64,000 nt of DNA, from assembly GCA_964581105.1 (NCBI GenBank), contig CAZOMB010000004.1, positions 1-64,000 of the forward strand. The letters run 5' to 3'. Position 1 is the first letter of the stretch, and every line of letters starts with the position of its first letter. This stretch comes from UBA10161 sp964581105 (GTDB lineage Archaea > Micrarchaeota > Micrarchaeia > Anstonellales > Anstonellaceae). The position numbers and the translations under genes were made by a program. The notes under the pieces are model-generated. The model was not told the DNA's origin and made no database searches. It worked only from the letters and a program-made list of their open reading frames with translations. This document shows positions 18,030-26,401 of the stretch, piece by piece.

Positions 18030-18455
18030 ATGGAACAAGTATTGATTTTGCTTGGGAGTAAATCAGATATGCCAATAGCAGAAAAAACAAAGCAAAAGCT
18101 TGACGAGCTTGGCATAGAAAATAAAGTTGAAATTGCCTCTGCGCACAGGACACCTGACTTGCTTGAAAAGCTGATTAAGCAAAGCAACGCAAAAGTGTTT
18201 ATTGGAATAGCCGGGCTTTCGGCTGCTTTGCCAGGGGCAATAGCCTCAAAAACCAGCAAGCCAGTAATAGGAGTGCCTGTGAATGTGAAATTAGATGGGC
18301 TTGACGCTCTTCTTTCCACAATGCAAATGCCCCCAGGAGTGCCGGTTGCAACAGTGGGGATTGACAATGGAAAGAATGCAGCAATTTTAGCTGCCAGGAT
18401 TCTTGCCCTGACCGACAAAAAGCTTGCTGAAAAGCTGACAACAACCCACGCCTAA
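18030..18455 (+). CDS. purE: 5-(carboxyamino)imidazole ribonucleotide mutase / AIR carboxylase
   Basis: A 141-residue PurE. It shows the family start LILLGSKSDMPIAEKT, the SAHRTPD loop at about residue 38 (conserved His and the phosphate site) and GIAGLSAALPGAIAS with the Ala/Gly-rich nucleotide loop. Which of the two PurE reaction types it uses is not obvious; no purK is seen here. A gaggtg ribosome binding site lies upstream. The last codons and stop lie inside the left inverted repeat of the palindromic element that follows, so insertion of the element seems to have replaced the original 3' end of the gene. Confidence 0.93.
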   Translation: MEQVLILLGSKSDMPIAEKTKQKLDELGIENKVEIASAHRTPDLLEKLIKQSNAKVFIGIAGLSAALPGAIASKTSKPVIGVPVNVKLDGLDALLSTMQMPPGVPVATVGIDNGKNAAILAARILALTDKKLAEKLTTTHA

Positions 18456-18602
18456 AGGCGTGGGCTTAATTGTGCATTGAATGATAATGGGACATTCACG
18501 CCTTTACCCCCCTCTTTCTGCTTGCGGCAGAAAGGGGTGCACTGTTCGGTGCGCCGAACAGTTGCGCTGCATAAAAGCAGGGGCTTCGGGCGTGGGTTGT
18601 TG
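18439..18602. repeat. palindromic MITE-like element with 14-bp terminal inverted repeats
   Basis: A 164-nt segment bounded by caacaacccacgcc (18439-18452) and its exact reverse complement at 18589-18602. Inside are a local hairpin that reuses the left arm (cccacgcc/ggcgtggg, 18445-18464), a stem formed by tttctgc and gcagaaa (around 18513-18535) and a perfect 9-bp stem actgttcgg/ccgaacagt (18541-18562). It contains no convincing gene. The hairpin ccacgcc-taaa-ggcgtgg resembles hairpins at the ends of IS200/IS605-type elements, so it may be a non-autonomous derivative; a structured RNA is the alternative. It covers the purE stop codon and abuts the start of the methyltransferase gene. Confidence 0.7.
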
Positions 18603-18610
18603 GTGATTTT

Positions 18611-19174
18611 TTGTTTTTCCCTGAAATTCTCAAAAAGTGCAAAAGAGGCCCGCAAGTGGTCCTGCCAAAAGACATAGGGGTAATACTTGCTTTTTCAGGT
18701 GTTGGGAAAAATTCCCTTGTAATTGATGCGGGGGCAGGGTCTGGCTGGCTTGCAATAGCACTTGCAAACACTGCAAAAAAGGTTGTCACTTATGAGTGGA
18801 GAGAGGAGTTTGCCTCTCTTTGCGAAAAAAATGCAAAGCGCGCTGGTGTTGAAAAGACCCTTTTAGTGAAAAGAAAGGATGCTTTTAAGGGATTTGAAGA
18901 AAAAAATGCTGATTTGGTCACTCTTGACATGGCAGATTCTGACAAACTGGTAAAACATGCATACAAAGCACTGAAAAAAGGAGGCATGGTATTTGGCTAT
19001 TTGCCGCATGTCGGGCAGGCGCAAAGGTTTTTTTCTGCATGCGAAAAGTCTGGGTTTGAAAAAATACATATGGTTGAAAGCATTATGAGAAACTATCTTG
19101 TAAGAGATGTTGGAATAAGGCCTGAAAACACTGGGCTTACTCATACAGCTTATATTGTTTTTGCAGCAAAGTAA
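18611..19174 (+). CDS. trmI: tRNA (adenine-N1)-methyltransferase TrmI-like, lacking N-terminal domain
   Basis: A 187-residue class I methyltransferase. CKRGPQVVLPKDIGVILAFS followed by IDAGAGSGWLAIALA is the archaeal TrmI entry and the SAM-binding loop; DLVTLDMADSD is motif IV and THTAYIVFAAK the family C-terminus. TrmI methylates A57/A58 in the T-loop of tRNAs. Known archaeal TrmI proteins have about 65 more N-terminal residues (a small beta-barrel); here the frame is closed by a stop at 18572 inside the palindromic element, so the domain is missing or was cut off by the insertion. The start used is the TTG at 18611; no ATG is available upstream. It may be functional or a truncated gene. Confidence 0.75.
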   Translation: MFFPEILKKCKRGPQVVLPKDIGVILAFSGVGKNSLVIDAGAGSGWLAIALANTAKKVVTYEWREEFASLCEKNAKRAGVEKTLLVKRKDAFKGFEEKNADLVTLDMADSDKLVKHAYKALKKGGMVFGYLPHVGQAQRFFSACEKSGFEKIHMVESIMRNYLVRDVGIRPENTGLTHTAYIVFAAK

Positions 19175-19197
19175 ACAAAACACTTGGAGGTGTATAA

Positions 19198-20184
19198 ATG
19201 AAAGGAATGATAATCGTTCTTCTGCTTGCAGGGGCGCTGCTTTTTGCTGGGTGCATAATGCCAGTTTCACAGCCAGTAGTGCCAGAGCAGGAGGAACAAG
19301 AGGAACAAATGCCAGAACAAGTTGAAGAGGAGCAAGAAATGCCAGAGCAAGAGGAAGAAGCTGAAGAGGAAGCTCCTGTAGAAGAAGAGGAGGAAGAGCA
19401 GCAAGTGCAAGAAGATGGGTGCACAGTCGAGTTTCAGAAAGACTCATCAAACACATATTATGTAATGGTAAAAACAGAGTCTGAAAAGGAGCTGACAGTA
19501 ACCTGCCCGAATGAAAAGCCTGCTGAAAAGAGAGGAGAACTTTTCTTTTGCACGCAGCTTTACATTGAAAACCCTGCAATAGCATACCTTGACGGAGTTG
19601 AATGTGACAGGGCCCAGTTTTCAGATGCTCTACAGACACAAACAGAGCCAACTGGCCAAAGCTGCACTGTAACGCTTGCTCCAGCAAGGATAACTGCTGG
19701 TGAAACCAGCGTTGTCACAGTAAAGGCATACATAGGGGATACAACCTCAGAAGTAAGCTATTTGTGCGGAAATGAGGAGTCAACTGAAACAGGAAGCGGC
19801 CTATTAGACACTGGAAAAATATGCCAGTTTGACGAGCCTGGGACAATTGAAGTATATGCAAAGCTTGACGGAGAGATTTGCGCAACTGAGCTTTTGGAAG
19901 TATTTGCTGAGTCAAAGGGCTGCTCTGTTTATGGGAGCGAATCTTCAGAGGTTTCAGGAAAATACACATATACTGCAATAGTTGCTGGCAGGGGTTATAG
20001 TGGAAATGATGACCTTGCCTACAAGTGCTATGATGTTCCTTATGCAATAAAGGTAAGGGACATTCCAAACTCCACTGACTTTGTGACAACCATTGAGTGC
20101 AGCTCACGCGACGGGCCAATGGAAGAGAATGTTGATGTAACAGTCGGCGGAGACTATTGTGGGCAGCTAAAAGTCCAAAGCTAG
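19198..20184 (+). CDS. acidic surface lipoprotein
   Basis: A 328-residue exported protein. The first 20 residues form a signal peptide ending in a lipobox (LLFAGC), so Cys19 is probably lipid-modified. Residues about 28-75 are an extreme Glu/Gln/Pro linker, probably an extended stalk. The rest has regularly spaced cysteines (for example GCTVEF, VTCPNEK, GQSCTVTL, SYLCGNEE) and beta-strand-like stretches suggesting two or three Ig-like domains. A ggaggtg ribosome binding site precedes the ATG. T-rich DNA at 20187-20217 after the stop is a likely terminator. Function unknown. Confidence 0.75.
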   Translation: MKGMIIVLLLAGALLFAGCIMPVSQPVVPEQEEQEEQMPEQVEEEQEMPEQEEEAEEEAPVEEEEEEQQVQEDGCTVEFQKDSSNTYYVMVKTESEKELTVTCPNEKPAEKRGELFFCTQLYIENPAIAYLDGVECDRAQFSDALQTQTEPTGQSCTVTLAPARITAGETSVVTVKAYIGDTTSEVSYLCGNEESTETGSGLLDTGKICQFDEPGTIEVYAKLDGEICATELLEVFAESKGCSVYGSESSEVSGKYTYTAIVAGRGYSGNDDLAYKCYDVPYAIKVRDIPNSTDFVTTIECSSRDGPMEENVDVTVGGDYCGQLKVQS

Positions 20185-20186
20185 CC

Positions 20187-20217
20187 CCTTTTTTTCTTTT
20201 TCTTTTCTTTTTTCCCT
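20187..20217 (+). terminator. T-rich transcription terminator after the lipoprotein gene
   Basis: Four runs of T (up to seven) broken by single C residues follow the stop codon, as is typical of archaeal termination. No strong hairpin precedes them. Confidence 0.55.
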
Positions 20218-20228
20218 TAAAGACAACG

Positions 20229-20237
20229 AATATAAAC
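20229..20237 (+). promoter_or_regulatory. TATA box of the S-layer paralogue gene
   Basis: The sequence aatataaac predicts a start of transcription near 20258 and a leader of about 35 nt that contains the ribosome binding site gaaggtgg before the ATG at 20294. Confidence 0.45.
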
Positions 20238-20293
20238 CAGTTGCACCAAGAAATTACCAATGAATGAAAACCTTGTTTTTGAAGGTGGTTTGC

Positions 20294-22942
20294 ATGAAGT
20301 GGTTTAGTATAATAGTTATAGTAGCTTTGGCTTCGTCTTTGGCATTTGCAGGAGCATATCCTGCTGTTGCTGCAAGCTATGAAGCATTTTCTGCAGACAC
20401 CTATAGATTAGCAAGCTCTGAAGGGGATGTTGCCTGTGCTCCGACCGCTTCTGGGGACTGGCTATATGAAGGGGCAAAGCTCATTGAAATAAGAGCAGGA
20501 GAAGCGATTTTCGGAGGCCCTGATGACGTTATGACTGGAGATGATTATTTTGACAAAGTGTATTTTGACCCAATTGGATTGACAGTAAACGGCCAAGTAC
20601 TAAATGGCCAGTATTACCAGGATCCGAACGTAAACAACTGGAAGCCAAGAGTATTCTGGAAAGTACCGGGAAGGGATTGCTATAACTGGAACCACTTTAG
20701 CATTAATACTCGAATTGGGGTGCCTGTGCTTGGAACCCCATTGCAAGGAGCATCATCAGGCATTACATACGCCAATCAGGCATCATTCCCTAGTTTGCCT
20801 CTTGGCAATTATCTAGTTGTAAATGAATACATTGGAGGACACGAAGGAATGGCATCAACATGGGTTCCCTATATCGCAGAAAATCCATCTTATTCAACAC
20901 ATCGCTTTAAGCTAGAATCCCCTATCTCGCAAGTTTATTACTGGTCAGCTATCAATGCAGCTCACACATCATATGAGCCTACTCTTGTAACTGAAAGGGG
21001 AAGCAAGTGGACCTCAATTTCAACTACAGATGTTTCAATGCTGCTTGCAAAACAGGTGGCAGAGCCAAGCTTCACATTTTCACAGGAAGGCTTATCAGGC
21101 ACGCATGTTTTTTCTACTTTGATTACAGATACTCTTGACAGGACAACAAAAAACAGGCAAAACACACTTGTTGAAGATGAGTGGCGAGCAGAAATGAGTT
21201 CTCCAGATACAAATGGTTTAATAACTTCTCCATTAAGGGCAGTTGAAGGCAATACTGCAAAAGCAAAAAATCTATACAGAATTGGTGAAACAGAGTTTCT
21301 TGGATTTGCTGATTATACAATGGAAGACCCACAAGCATCAGTGACATATACTGAAAAGCAAAGCTTTTGGGCAGGCTCAAGCCCAAACGGAGTTGCCTAT
21401 GATTCTGACGTGGGAATCAGGGATGTTGCAGTAAATAAGTACACTGGGATTGCCTATAGCTCAAAGGTTGATGGCAATGATTATGGAATCCCTGTTTGCA
21501 CAGGCGACCTTTCACCTGGAGATGACTGGGCCTCTTGCCCTGAAAACTCAAACTCAAGAACAGAAAACCACAGGGTAAAGATAATGCACTTTGGCTCTGA
21601 GTGGATAATAAGCAAAATGCAAAACCCAGAAACTGCTCTTGCAAGCTCTGTTTCTGTTGTGAATGGCGGCTTAGTAAATCTTGCAAAAGAGAGTGCATAT
21701 GATATACTGAATGAAGGAGGCCAGGGACTTGCTGGGGGATATTATACTCTAAAGCTTGCAGGGGTGTTGCCTGACAATATTGCAGTTATTGACTTGTATA
21801 ACCCTGACAACCAGCTTGTTGGCCAAATACAGGTTTCTGCTGGCACCACCTACACATTTACTTATGGGCAGGAGAGCATCAAAATGCATGTTTACAGCAC
21901 AAATGCTGTCACTATATATGATGTGCCTGGCTGGGCAGAAGTAGGAGTTTACTCTGAAGAGATAGGGCTTTCAGACGGGTCACGATACAACCATGTCCCA
22001 TCAACACACAAGGACAAAAACTTCAGGATTTCCCTTCTTTGGAAAAACAGGGATTATACTGGGGCTGAATCAAGCACAACTCCAGACTGCCTGCGTGAAA
22101 TTGTTGTTTACCATGACTATTTAGATGGAAAAACAAAAAAAGGAGAAGAAAAGCACATGCTTGAAAGCTCCCCAACATTCACTTTGAGGTTTGACGGCAT
22201 TGAACCTGATGTTTCTCCAATGTCTCCAGAACTACCAGTGTATGCCAACAACACAACAAACAGCAATACATTGACAGTGCTTCCAAGCCCAGCAAATGCA
22301 GGCACTACATTTGACTCTGCGTATAATTTGCCATATGGAGCAGTTGTGCCAATAGGAGTTTCCTCAAACCCTGGCTATTCGTTTGCAGGCTGGAAGAGCA
22401 GCACAGGAAACTGCCCAACAATACTTAGCCCTGCTTTTGGCTGGGCTGCAGTAATTACCCCTGATTATGGCAACCAATGCTTGATTTGGGGAAAGTTCAA
22501 CAGAGTTGGCACAAAACAAAGCTCAAACAATACAACGCAGATAGGGCCTGCAAGTGGAAGAGAACCATGCCCAATACTCGGATATACGCATTATGACTGC
22601 GAAGTTGCAGGAGGCGAATGGACTGATTCCAATAACTGCTACCACAAATGCGTTAAAAAGCCAACTCCGTCTTCCATTGGAGTTGCTAAAGACAAGGAAA
22701 AAGAGGGCTCAAAAACAAGCACAGGAAGTGCATCTGAGGCAGCGCCTTCAACTGGTGCTGCGCCTTCCGGGGAAAAGGGAGGCGAAACAACTTCAACAGG
22801 AAGCGCCTCTGCCTCAAGCGGCTCATCAGAATCATCTGTAGACGTATCAGATGTTGCAGGTGCAATGGTTGATGTTGAAACAGACACCTATGCCAAACTG
22901 ATGAATATACTTGGCATATATGTTGAGCAGTACCAGGAGTAA
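20294..22942 (+). CDS. S-layer protein paralogue with permuted domain order
   Basis: An 882-residue exported protein. The start at 20294 puts a signal peptide (MKWFSIIVIVALASSLAFAG) at the N-terminus and a gaaggtgg ribosome binding site in front of it; the in-frame ATG at 20264 is rejected. Residues about 32-250 are homologous to residues about 515-760 of the main S-layer protein (44143-46926; shared GRDCYNWN and TERGSK-like motifs). Residues about 270-630 match its residues about 119-500 (shared NDYGIPVCTGDL, GSEWIIS, LREIVVY). The order is thus reversed. The C-terminal part adds a domain with NPGYSFAGWKSSTGNC, reminiscent of bacterial InlB-type repeats, then a Ser/Thr/Gly-rich low-complexity stretch and a final acidic helix. 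There is no C-terminal membrane anchor. Confidence 0.85.
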   Translation: MKWFSIIVIVALASSLAFAGAYPAVAASYEAFSADTYRLASSEGDVACAPTASGDWLYEGAKLIEIRAGEAIFGGPDDVMTGDDYFDKVYFDPIGLTVNGQVLNGQYYQDPNVNNWKPRVFWKVPGRDCYNWNHFSINTRIGVPVLGTPLQGASSGITYANQASFPSLPLGNYLVVNEYIGGHEGMASTWVPYIAENPSYSTHRFKLESPISQVYYWSAINAAHTSYEPTLVTERGSKWTSISTTDVSMLLAKQVAEPSFTFSQEGLSGTHVFSTLITDTLDRTTKNRQNTLVEDEWRAEMSSPDTNGLITSPLRAVEGNTAKAKNLYRIGETEFLGFADYTMEDPQASVTYTEKQSFWAGSSPNGVAYDSDVGIRDVAVNKYTGIAYSSKVDGNDYGIPVCTGDLSPGDDWASCPENSNSRTENHRVKIMHFGSEWIISKMQNPETALASSVSVVNGGLVNLAKESAYDILNEGGQGLAGGYYTLKLAGVLPDNIAVIDLYNPDNQLVGQIQVSAGTTYTFTYGQESIKMHVYSTNAVTIYDVPGWAEVGVYSEEIGLSDGSRYNHVPSTHKDKNFRISLLWKNRDYTGAESSTTPDCLREIVVYHDYLDGKTKKGEEKHMLESSPTFTLRFDGIEPDVSPMSPELPVYANNTTNSNTLTVLPSPANAGTTFDSAYNLPYGAVVPIGVSSNPGYSFAGWKSSTGNCPTILSPAFGWAAVITPDYGNQCLIWGKFNRVGTKQSSNNTTQIGPASGREPCPILGYTHYDCEVAGGEWTDSNNCYHKCVKKPTPSSIGVAKDKEKEGSKTSTGSASEAAPSTGAAPSGEKGGETTSTGSASASSGSSESSVDVSDVAGAMVDVETDTYAKLMNILGIYVEQYQE

Positions 22943-22950
22943 AACAAAGC

Positions 22951-22960
22951 CTTAAAATAC
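22951..22960 (+). promoter_or_regulatory. TATA box of the L11 gene
   Basis: The sequence cttaaaatac predicts transcription start near 22980, giving a leader of about 15 nt before the ATG at 22995. Confidence 0.4.
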
Positions 22961-22994
22961 TGTTCCAGCATATTCGGCACTCACAGTGATACAT

Positions 22995-23483
22995 ATGTCA
23001 AAAGTTAGCATACCTGCAATTGTAGAAGGGGGAAAAGCTTCAGCAGGCCCTCCTTTGGGACCAGCATTAGGGCCACTTGGAGTTGACATAAGCGGAATAA
23101 TTGATGAAGTGAATAAAAAGACTGCAAACTTTGCCGGATTGAAAGTGCCTGTAAAAGTAATAGTTGACAAGCAAACAAAAAAATTCGAGATAGAGGTTGG
23201 CAGCCCTTCAACTGGCGAGCTTTTGAAAAAAGAGCTTGGAGTTGAAAAGGGGAGAAAAGGAGGCGCTGAGGAGCCAAAAGTGATTGGAGACCTGAAACTT
23301 GAGCAGATAGTGAAAGTTGCAAAAATGAAAATGGACGGCTCATTGGTAAAAAACCTGAAAAACGGGGCAAAGGAAGTTTTAGGCACATGCGTTTCATTGG
23401 GAATAACTGTTGAGGGAAAAGACGCCAAAAAGCTGATAGCAGAAGTTAACGAAGGCCAGCATGATTCAGTGCTTTCAGGCTAG
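22995..23483 (+). CDS. rpl11: 50S ribosomal protein L11
   Basis: A 162-residue L11 with the diagnostic N-terminal ASAGPPLGPALGPLGVDI and the DKQTKKFEIEVGSP strand of the N-terminal domain, followed by the rRNA-binding C-terminal domain ending in GKDAKKLIAEVN. Binds the GTPase-associated region of 23S rRNA. The ATG at 22995 gives the family N-terminus MSKVSIPAIVEGG; an upstream GTG at 22986 is unlikely. It is not followed by L1, L10 or L12 and is separated from spt5-secE by two unrelated genes on the other strand, unlike the standard archaeal operon. Confidence 0.95.
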   Translation: MSKVSIPAIVEGGKASAGPPLGPALGPLGVDISGIIDEVNKKTANFAGLKVPVKVIVDKQTKKFEIEVGSPSTGELLKKELGVEKGRKGGAEEPKVIGDLKLEQIVKVAKMKMDGSLVKNLKNGAKEVLGTCVSLGITVEGKDAKKLIAEVNEGQHDSVLSG

Positions 23484-23524
23484 GTTTTAAATACTCTTTT
23501 TGTGAATGCACATGAGGTAGTCAA

Positions 23525-25129
23525 ATGAGAGTCCTAATAGTTTGTTTGCTGCTTTTTTTGGCACCAATTTCATTTGCAGGGGTTGAGTGGAGCTATTTGG
23601 CAACAGACTCAATAAACGGAAAAGTTGCAGTTGCCCAAAGCAGGGCGATTTTCACTTCTTATGACAACAATGTTTATGCTGTAATGCTCCAAACAGGCAC
23701 AATCTCATGGACCTATGACACTGGGGAAAAAATAATACTTGAGCCTGTGCTTGCAGATTCAAAAACAGTTGCAGTAGCAACAGAAACAGGCTCACTTATT
23801 TTCCTGAATGCCCAGGATGGCAGGAAAAAGCTGTCAATAGAAACCAGAAAACCGCCCCACTCAATCGCAGCAAGCTCTGGAATGGTTTTCCTTGCCTCAG
23901 AAAAAACAATAATGGCATTTGATTCATCAGGAGAATCAAAATGGAATGCAAGCTTTTCTGACATGCCAGGGCAAATAGGCACAAGCAATGAAGTTCTGTA
24001 TGTCACTTCTGGGGGAAAAATGTATTGCATTGCAGCAAGCAGCGGGACAACAAAATGGATTTCAGCTTCTGAGGACTCTTTTCTTTCAAAGCCTGTTGAA
24101 TACACTGGCACAGTTTACTTTGGGGCAACTGACCAGCGGCTTTATGCACTTGACCATTCGAGCGGAAAAGTGCGCTGGAGCTTTAAGACTGGTGGCTGGA
24201 TCCTTTCAACCCCTGTGCAATCAGGAAATGCGATTTACTTTGGCTCAAATGACGGGTACCTTTACTCAATAACAAAAGCAGGCCAGCTGCGCTTCAGGTT
24301 CAAGACAGGTGACGGCATATGGGGGGAGCCTTTGATACAAAATGATTTGGTGGTATTTGGCTCAAATGACGGCAACTTGTATGGAATTGACGCAAACACT
24401 GGGGAAGAGGCATGGTCATTTTCAGCAGGAGGAAGAATAGGCCCTCCTGTTGAGCACAATAATGCATTTTTGTTTGGAACAAGCAAAGGAAGGGTTTACC
24501 ATCTTTCACCATCGCCAATCTGCAGCTTTACCTGGCCCTCAACAGGCGATGCTGTTGGAGACTGGCCACTTGATGTTGAGGGAAAGGCACGCTCTGATTC
24601 TGGAATATCAAAAGTCGAAATAAGGGTTGACAAAGGGGTTTGGGTGCCTGCTTATGGAGAGCAGGAGTGGCATGCAAGCGCTGACTTTGCAGGCCTTGCC
24701 CAAGGAGCAGTAAAAGTTGAATGCAGGGCAACTGACAAATCAGGAAAAACTGAAACAGGGGATTATGCCTCAATAATACTTGTAAAAACAGAAAATGTAC
24801 CTTTGCAGAAAATGTTTGTTTCAGCCCCATATGAGGTTGAGCCAAATGAGAGCTTTGAGCTTGGGATAAAGGACAGCAGGGGAAAGGATTTGCACAATGT
24901 TTTGCTGAAGATAGGGGAAACTGAAAAGCCTGGTGACAGCCCGTTTTTGATTACCCTTGGCAAAAGCGGTGAAGTGAAAATTGTGCTTGAAAAGCCTGGC
25001 TTTGGGCCTGAAGAGGCCATTATAAAGGGAAAAGGAGGGATTGACTTCACTCTTGTTCTTGGTGTATTGGTTGTCCTCATAATCGCAGGCGCTGCCTATA
25101 TTGTGCTTGTGAAAAACAAAGGCACATAA
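23525..25129 (+). CDS. membrane-anchored PQQ-type beta-propeller protein
   Basis: A 534-residue exported protein. It has a signal peptide (residues 1-18), then six to eight repeated blades typical of PQQ/quinoprotein-like repeats (for example VYFGATDQRLYALDHSSGKV, IYFGSNDGYLYSI, VVFGSNDGNLYGIDANTGEE) to about residue 330. A region of about 170 residues with Ig-like strands follows, then a C-terminal membrane helix (VLGVLVVLIIAGAAYIVLV) and a short basic tail. No PQQ-enzyme catalytic residues are evident. It is probably a cell-surface scaffold or an outer-face BamB-like protein; function unknown. It follows the L11 gene and has a TATA-like ttttaaat 40 nt upstream. Confidence 0.8.
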   Translation: MRVLIVCLLLFLAPISFAGVEWSYLATDSINGKVAVAQSRAIFTSYDNNVYAVMLQTGTISWTYDTGEKIILEPVLADSKTVAVATETGSLIFLNAQDGRKKLSIETRKPPHSIAASSGMVFLASEKTIMAFDSSGESKWNASFSDMPGQIGTSNEVLYVTSGGKMYCIAASSGTTKWISASEDSFLSKPVEYTGTVYFGATDQRLYALDHSSGKVRWSFKTGGWILSTPVQSGNAIYFGSNDGYLYSITKAGQLRFRFKTGDGIWGEPLIQNDLVVFGSNDGNLYGIDANTGEEAWSFSAGGRIGPPVEHNNAFLFGTSKGRVYHLSPSPICSFTWPSTGDAVGDWPLDVEGKARSDSGISKVEIRVDKGVWVPAYGEQEWHASADFAGLAQGAVKVECRATDKSGKTETGDYASIILVKTENVPLQKMFVSAPYEVEPNESFELGIKDSRGKDLHNVLLKIGETEKPGDSPFLITLGKSGEVKIVLEKPGFGPEEAIIKGKGGIDFTLVLGVLVVLIIAGAAYIVLVKNKGT

Positions 25130-25157
25130 CTAACATTTCCCTACTTTCTACCACAAC

Positions 25158-25167
25158 ATTTATATAC
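25158..25167 (+). promoter_or_regulatory. TATA box of the 25190 gene
   Basis: The sequence atttatatac is centred about 28 nt upstream of the ATG at 25190, predicting a leaderless mRNA. Confidence 0.55.
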
Positions 25168-25189
25168 TGTTTTACCAATAAGTGAGAAT

Positions 25190-25771
25190 ATGGCAACAAA
25201 GCTAACCATGGAAGAGATAAACGGCATGCTCAAAAGAAAGAGATTTACGAACAGCCTCAGCAAAAAGGAAAGAAGGGACCTTTTTCATCAAAAATTCCTG
25301 CGTGAAAGAGAGGGCCGTGATAAAAGGCTGTCAAAAATAACTGACTCCGGCACTACTACTAAACCAGCAGAACTCACACTTTTCAAAATCAGCAGTGAAG
25401 GAATCAGAAACTTTGAAAATGAAGAACTGGTCAGAAAACTTGAAGAGAAAATAATTGCTGTTAAAAAGAAAATCAAGAGCTTGTCACTGTTTGAAAGTGT
25501 TGATTTTGAGAATGGCAAAAATGGCATTGAGACAACAGTCCAGCTTCTTGACTGGATAATGGACATGGCTCATGAGGAAGACTTTAATGGAATTGTCAGG
25601 CTCTTTGAAGACCTTCATAGCATAGTCATTGATTATAATTGGAGCAAAAAAAACCATCCTGAGATATTTTTTGCTGCAAACCAGTTTAAGAGAGACCCTG
25701 AGCTAAATAACATTTACTCTCAAGTGCTTATATGGCAAAACAGACATGTAAGGAGTAAAAAATCTGCTTAA
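25190..25771 (+). CDS. hypothetical protein, charged and helical
   Basis: A 193-residue soluble protein with a strongly basic N-terminal region (KRKRFTNSLSKKERRDLF) and a helical acidic/basic C-terminal half. No recognised family, signal peptide or membrane segment. The own TATA box makes it a leaderless single gene. Its 3' end meets the convergent spt5 gene with a 4-nt overlap. The charged N-terminus could bind nucleic acid, but this is only a composition argument. Confidence 0.65.
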   Translation: MATKLTMEEINGMLKRKRFTNSLSKKERRDLFHQKFLREREGRDKRLSKITDSGTTTKPAELTLFKISSEGIRNFENEELVRKLEEKIIAVKKKIKSLSLFESVDFENGKNGIETTVQLLDWIMDMAHEEDFNGIVRLFEDLHSIVIDYNWSKKNHPEIFFAANQFKRDPELNNIYSQVLIWQNRHVRSKKSA

Positions 25772-26223
25772 TTCTGCACATCTTTTGCCTTTTGGAATAC
25801 TTTCAATGTATTTGCCTTTACTGTGACAGGTATTGGCACTGCAACTTCAGTAAGCTCAACTGTGACCTCGTCCTTGTTTGTGTCGATTTTTATTACCTTT
25901 GCCTTTTCACCTTTGAATGGGCCTGACACAAGCTCAACAACATCGCCTTTTGAGATTGAAAGCACAGCAGGCTTTGCTGCCTCAATCATGCTGCCAATGT
26001 CCTTTATGTCCATTGGCTTGTCAAGAACGCCCTTTATGTGCGGTATTCTCAACCCTGCCTGGCGCACAGAAACCTCATCCTGGCCCTCAACTATCAAATA
26101 GCCCTTCAAATCCTCAAAATATGCTATTGAGATTATCTTCAGGCTTTCCTTTTTTGCCTTTTTTGCCAGCATGTCAAGCACGACCTTTTCCTGGCCTGCT
26201 GTTACCCTGTATACATAAATCAT
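25768..26223 (-). CDS. spt5: transcription elongation factor Spt5 / NusG
   Basis: A 151-residue protein with an NGN domain (MIYVYRVTAGQEKVVLDMLA ... LKGYLIVEGQDEV) and a C-terminal KOW domain (KGDVVELVSGPFKGEKAKVI). In archaea it pairs with Spt4 (RpoE'') and closes the RNA polymerase clamp to increase processivity. The ATG at 26223 follows the secE stop by 8 nt; an overlapping TTG at 26226 in the same frame is not needed. It is the last gene of the ftsZ-secE-spt5 unit. Confidence 0.95.
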   Translation of the reverse strand: MIYVYRVTAGQEKVVLDMLAKKAKKESLKIISIAYFEDLKGYLIVEGQDEVSVRQAGLRIPHIKGVLDKPMDIKDIGSMIEAAKPAVLSISKGDVVELVSGPFKGEKAKVIKIDTNKDEVTVELTEVAVPIPVTVKANTLKVFQKAKDVQN

Positions 26224-26231
26224 CAAAGCAC

Positions 26232-26396
26232 CTAAATCAGGTTGAATATTACTGAAAGCACCATGCCAAACAAGCCAACCAAAATCACGCCAAGCCCCGT
26301 TATCTGCACTATTTTCTCAAACTCCTTTTGCCTTGGCCTTGCAGCAACATTCATAACCCTGATTGACTGCTTTATGAAACCTACTGCGTCAAACAT
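26232..26396 (-). CDS. secE: preprotein translocase subunit SecE (Sec61 gamma)
   Basis: A 54-residue protein, with an N-terminal amphipathic helix containing the conserved RVMNVAARPRQKEFEKI (the R-x-x-x-x-x-x-x-RP pattern of archaeal SecE), then one membrane helix (ITGLGVILVGLFGMVLSVIF). It clamps the SecY channel of the translocon. It lies between ftsZ (6 nt upstream) and spt5 (8 nt downstream), the usual archaeal neighbourhood, which supports the assignment of this short gene. Confidence 0.93.
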   Translation of the reverse strand: MFDAVGFIKQSIRVMNVAARPRQKEFEKIVQITGLGVILVGLFGMVLSVIFNLI

Positions 26397-26401
26397 TCAA
26401 A

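Noticed and set aside
18863..19687. 274-codon minus-strand frame across trmI and the lipoprotein gene
   Set aside because: Leucine/glutamine-rich shadow crossing two real genes and their spacer; the Glu-rich repeat on the plus strand explains its openness.
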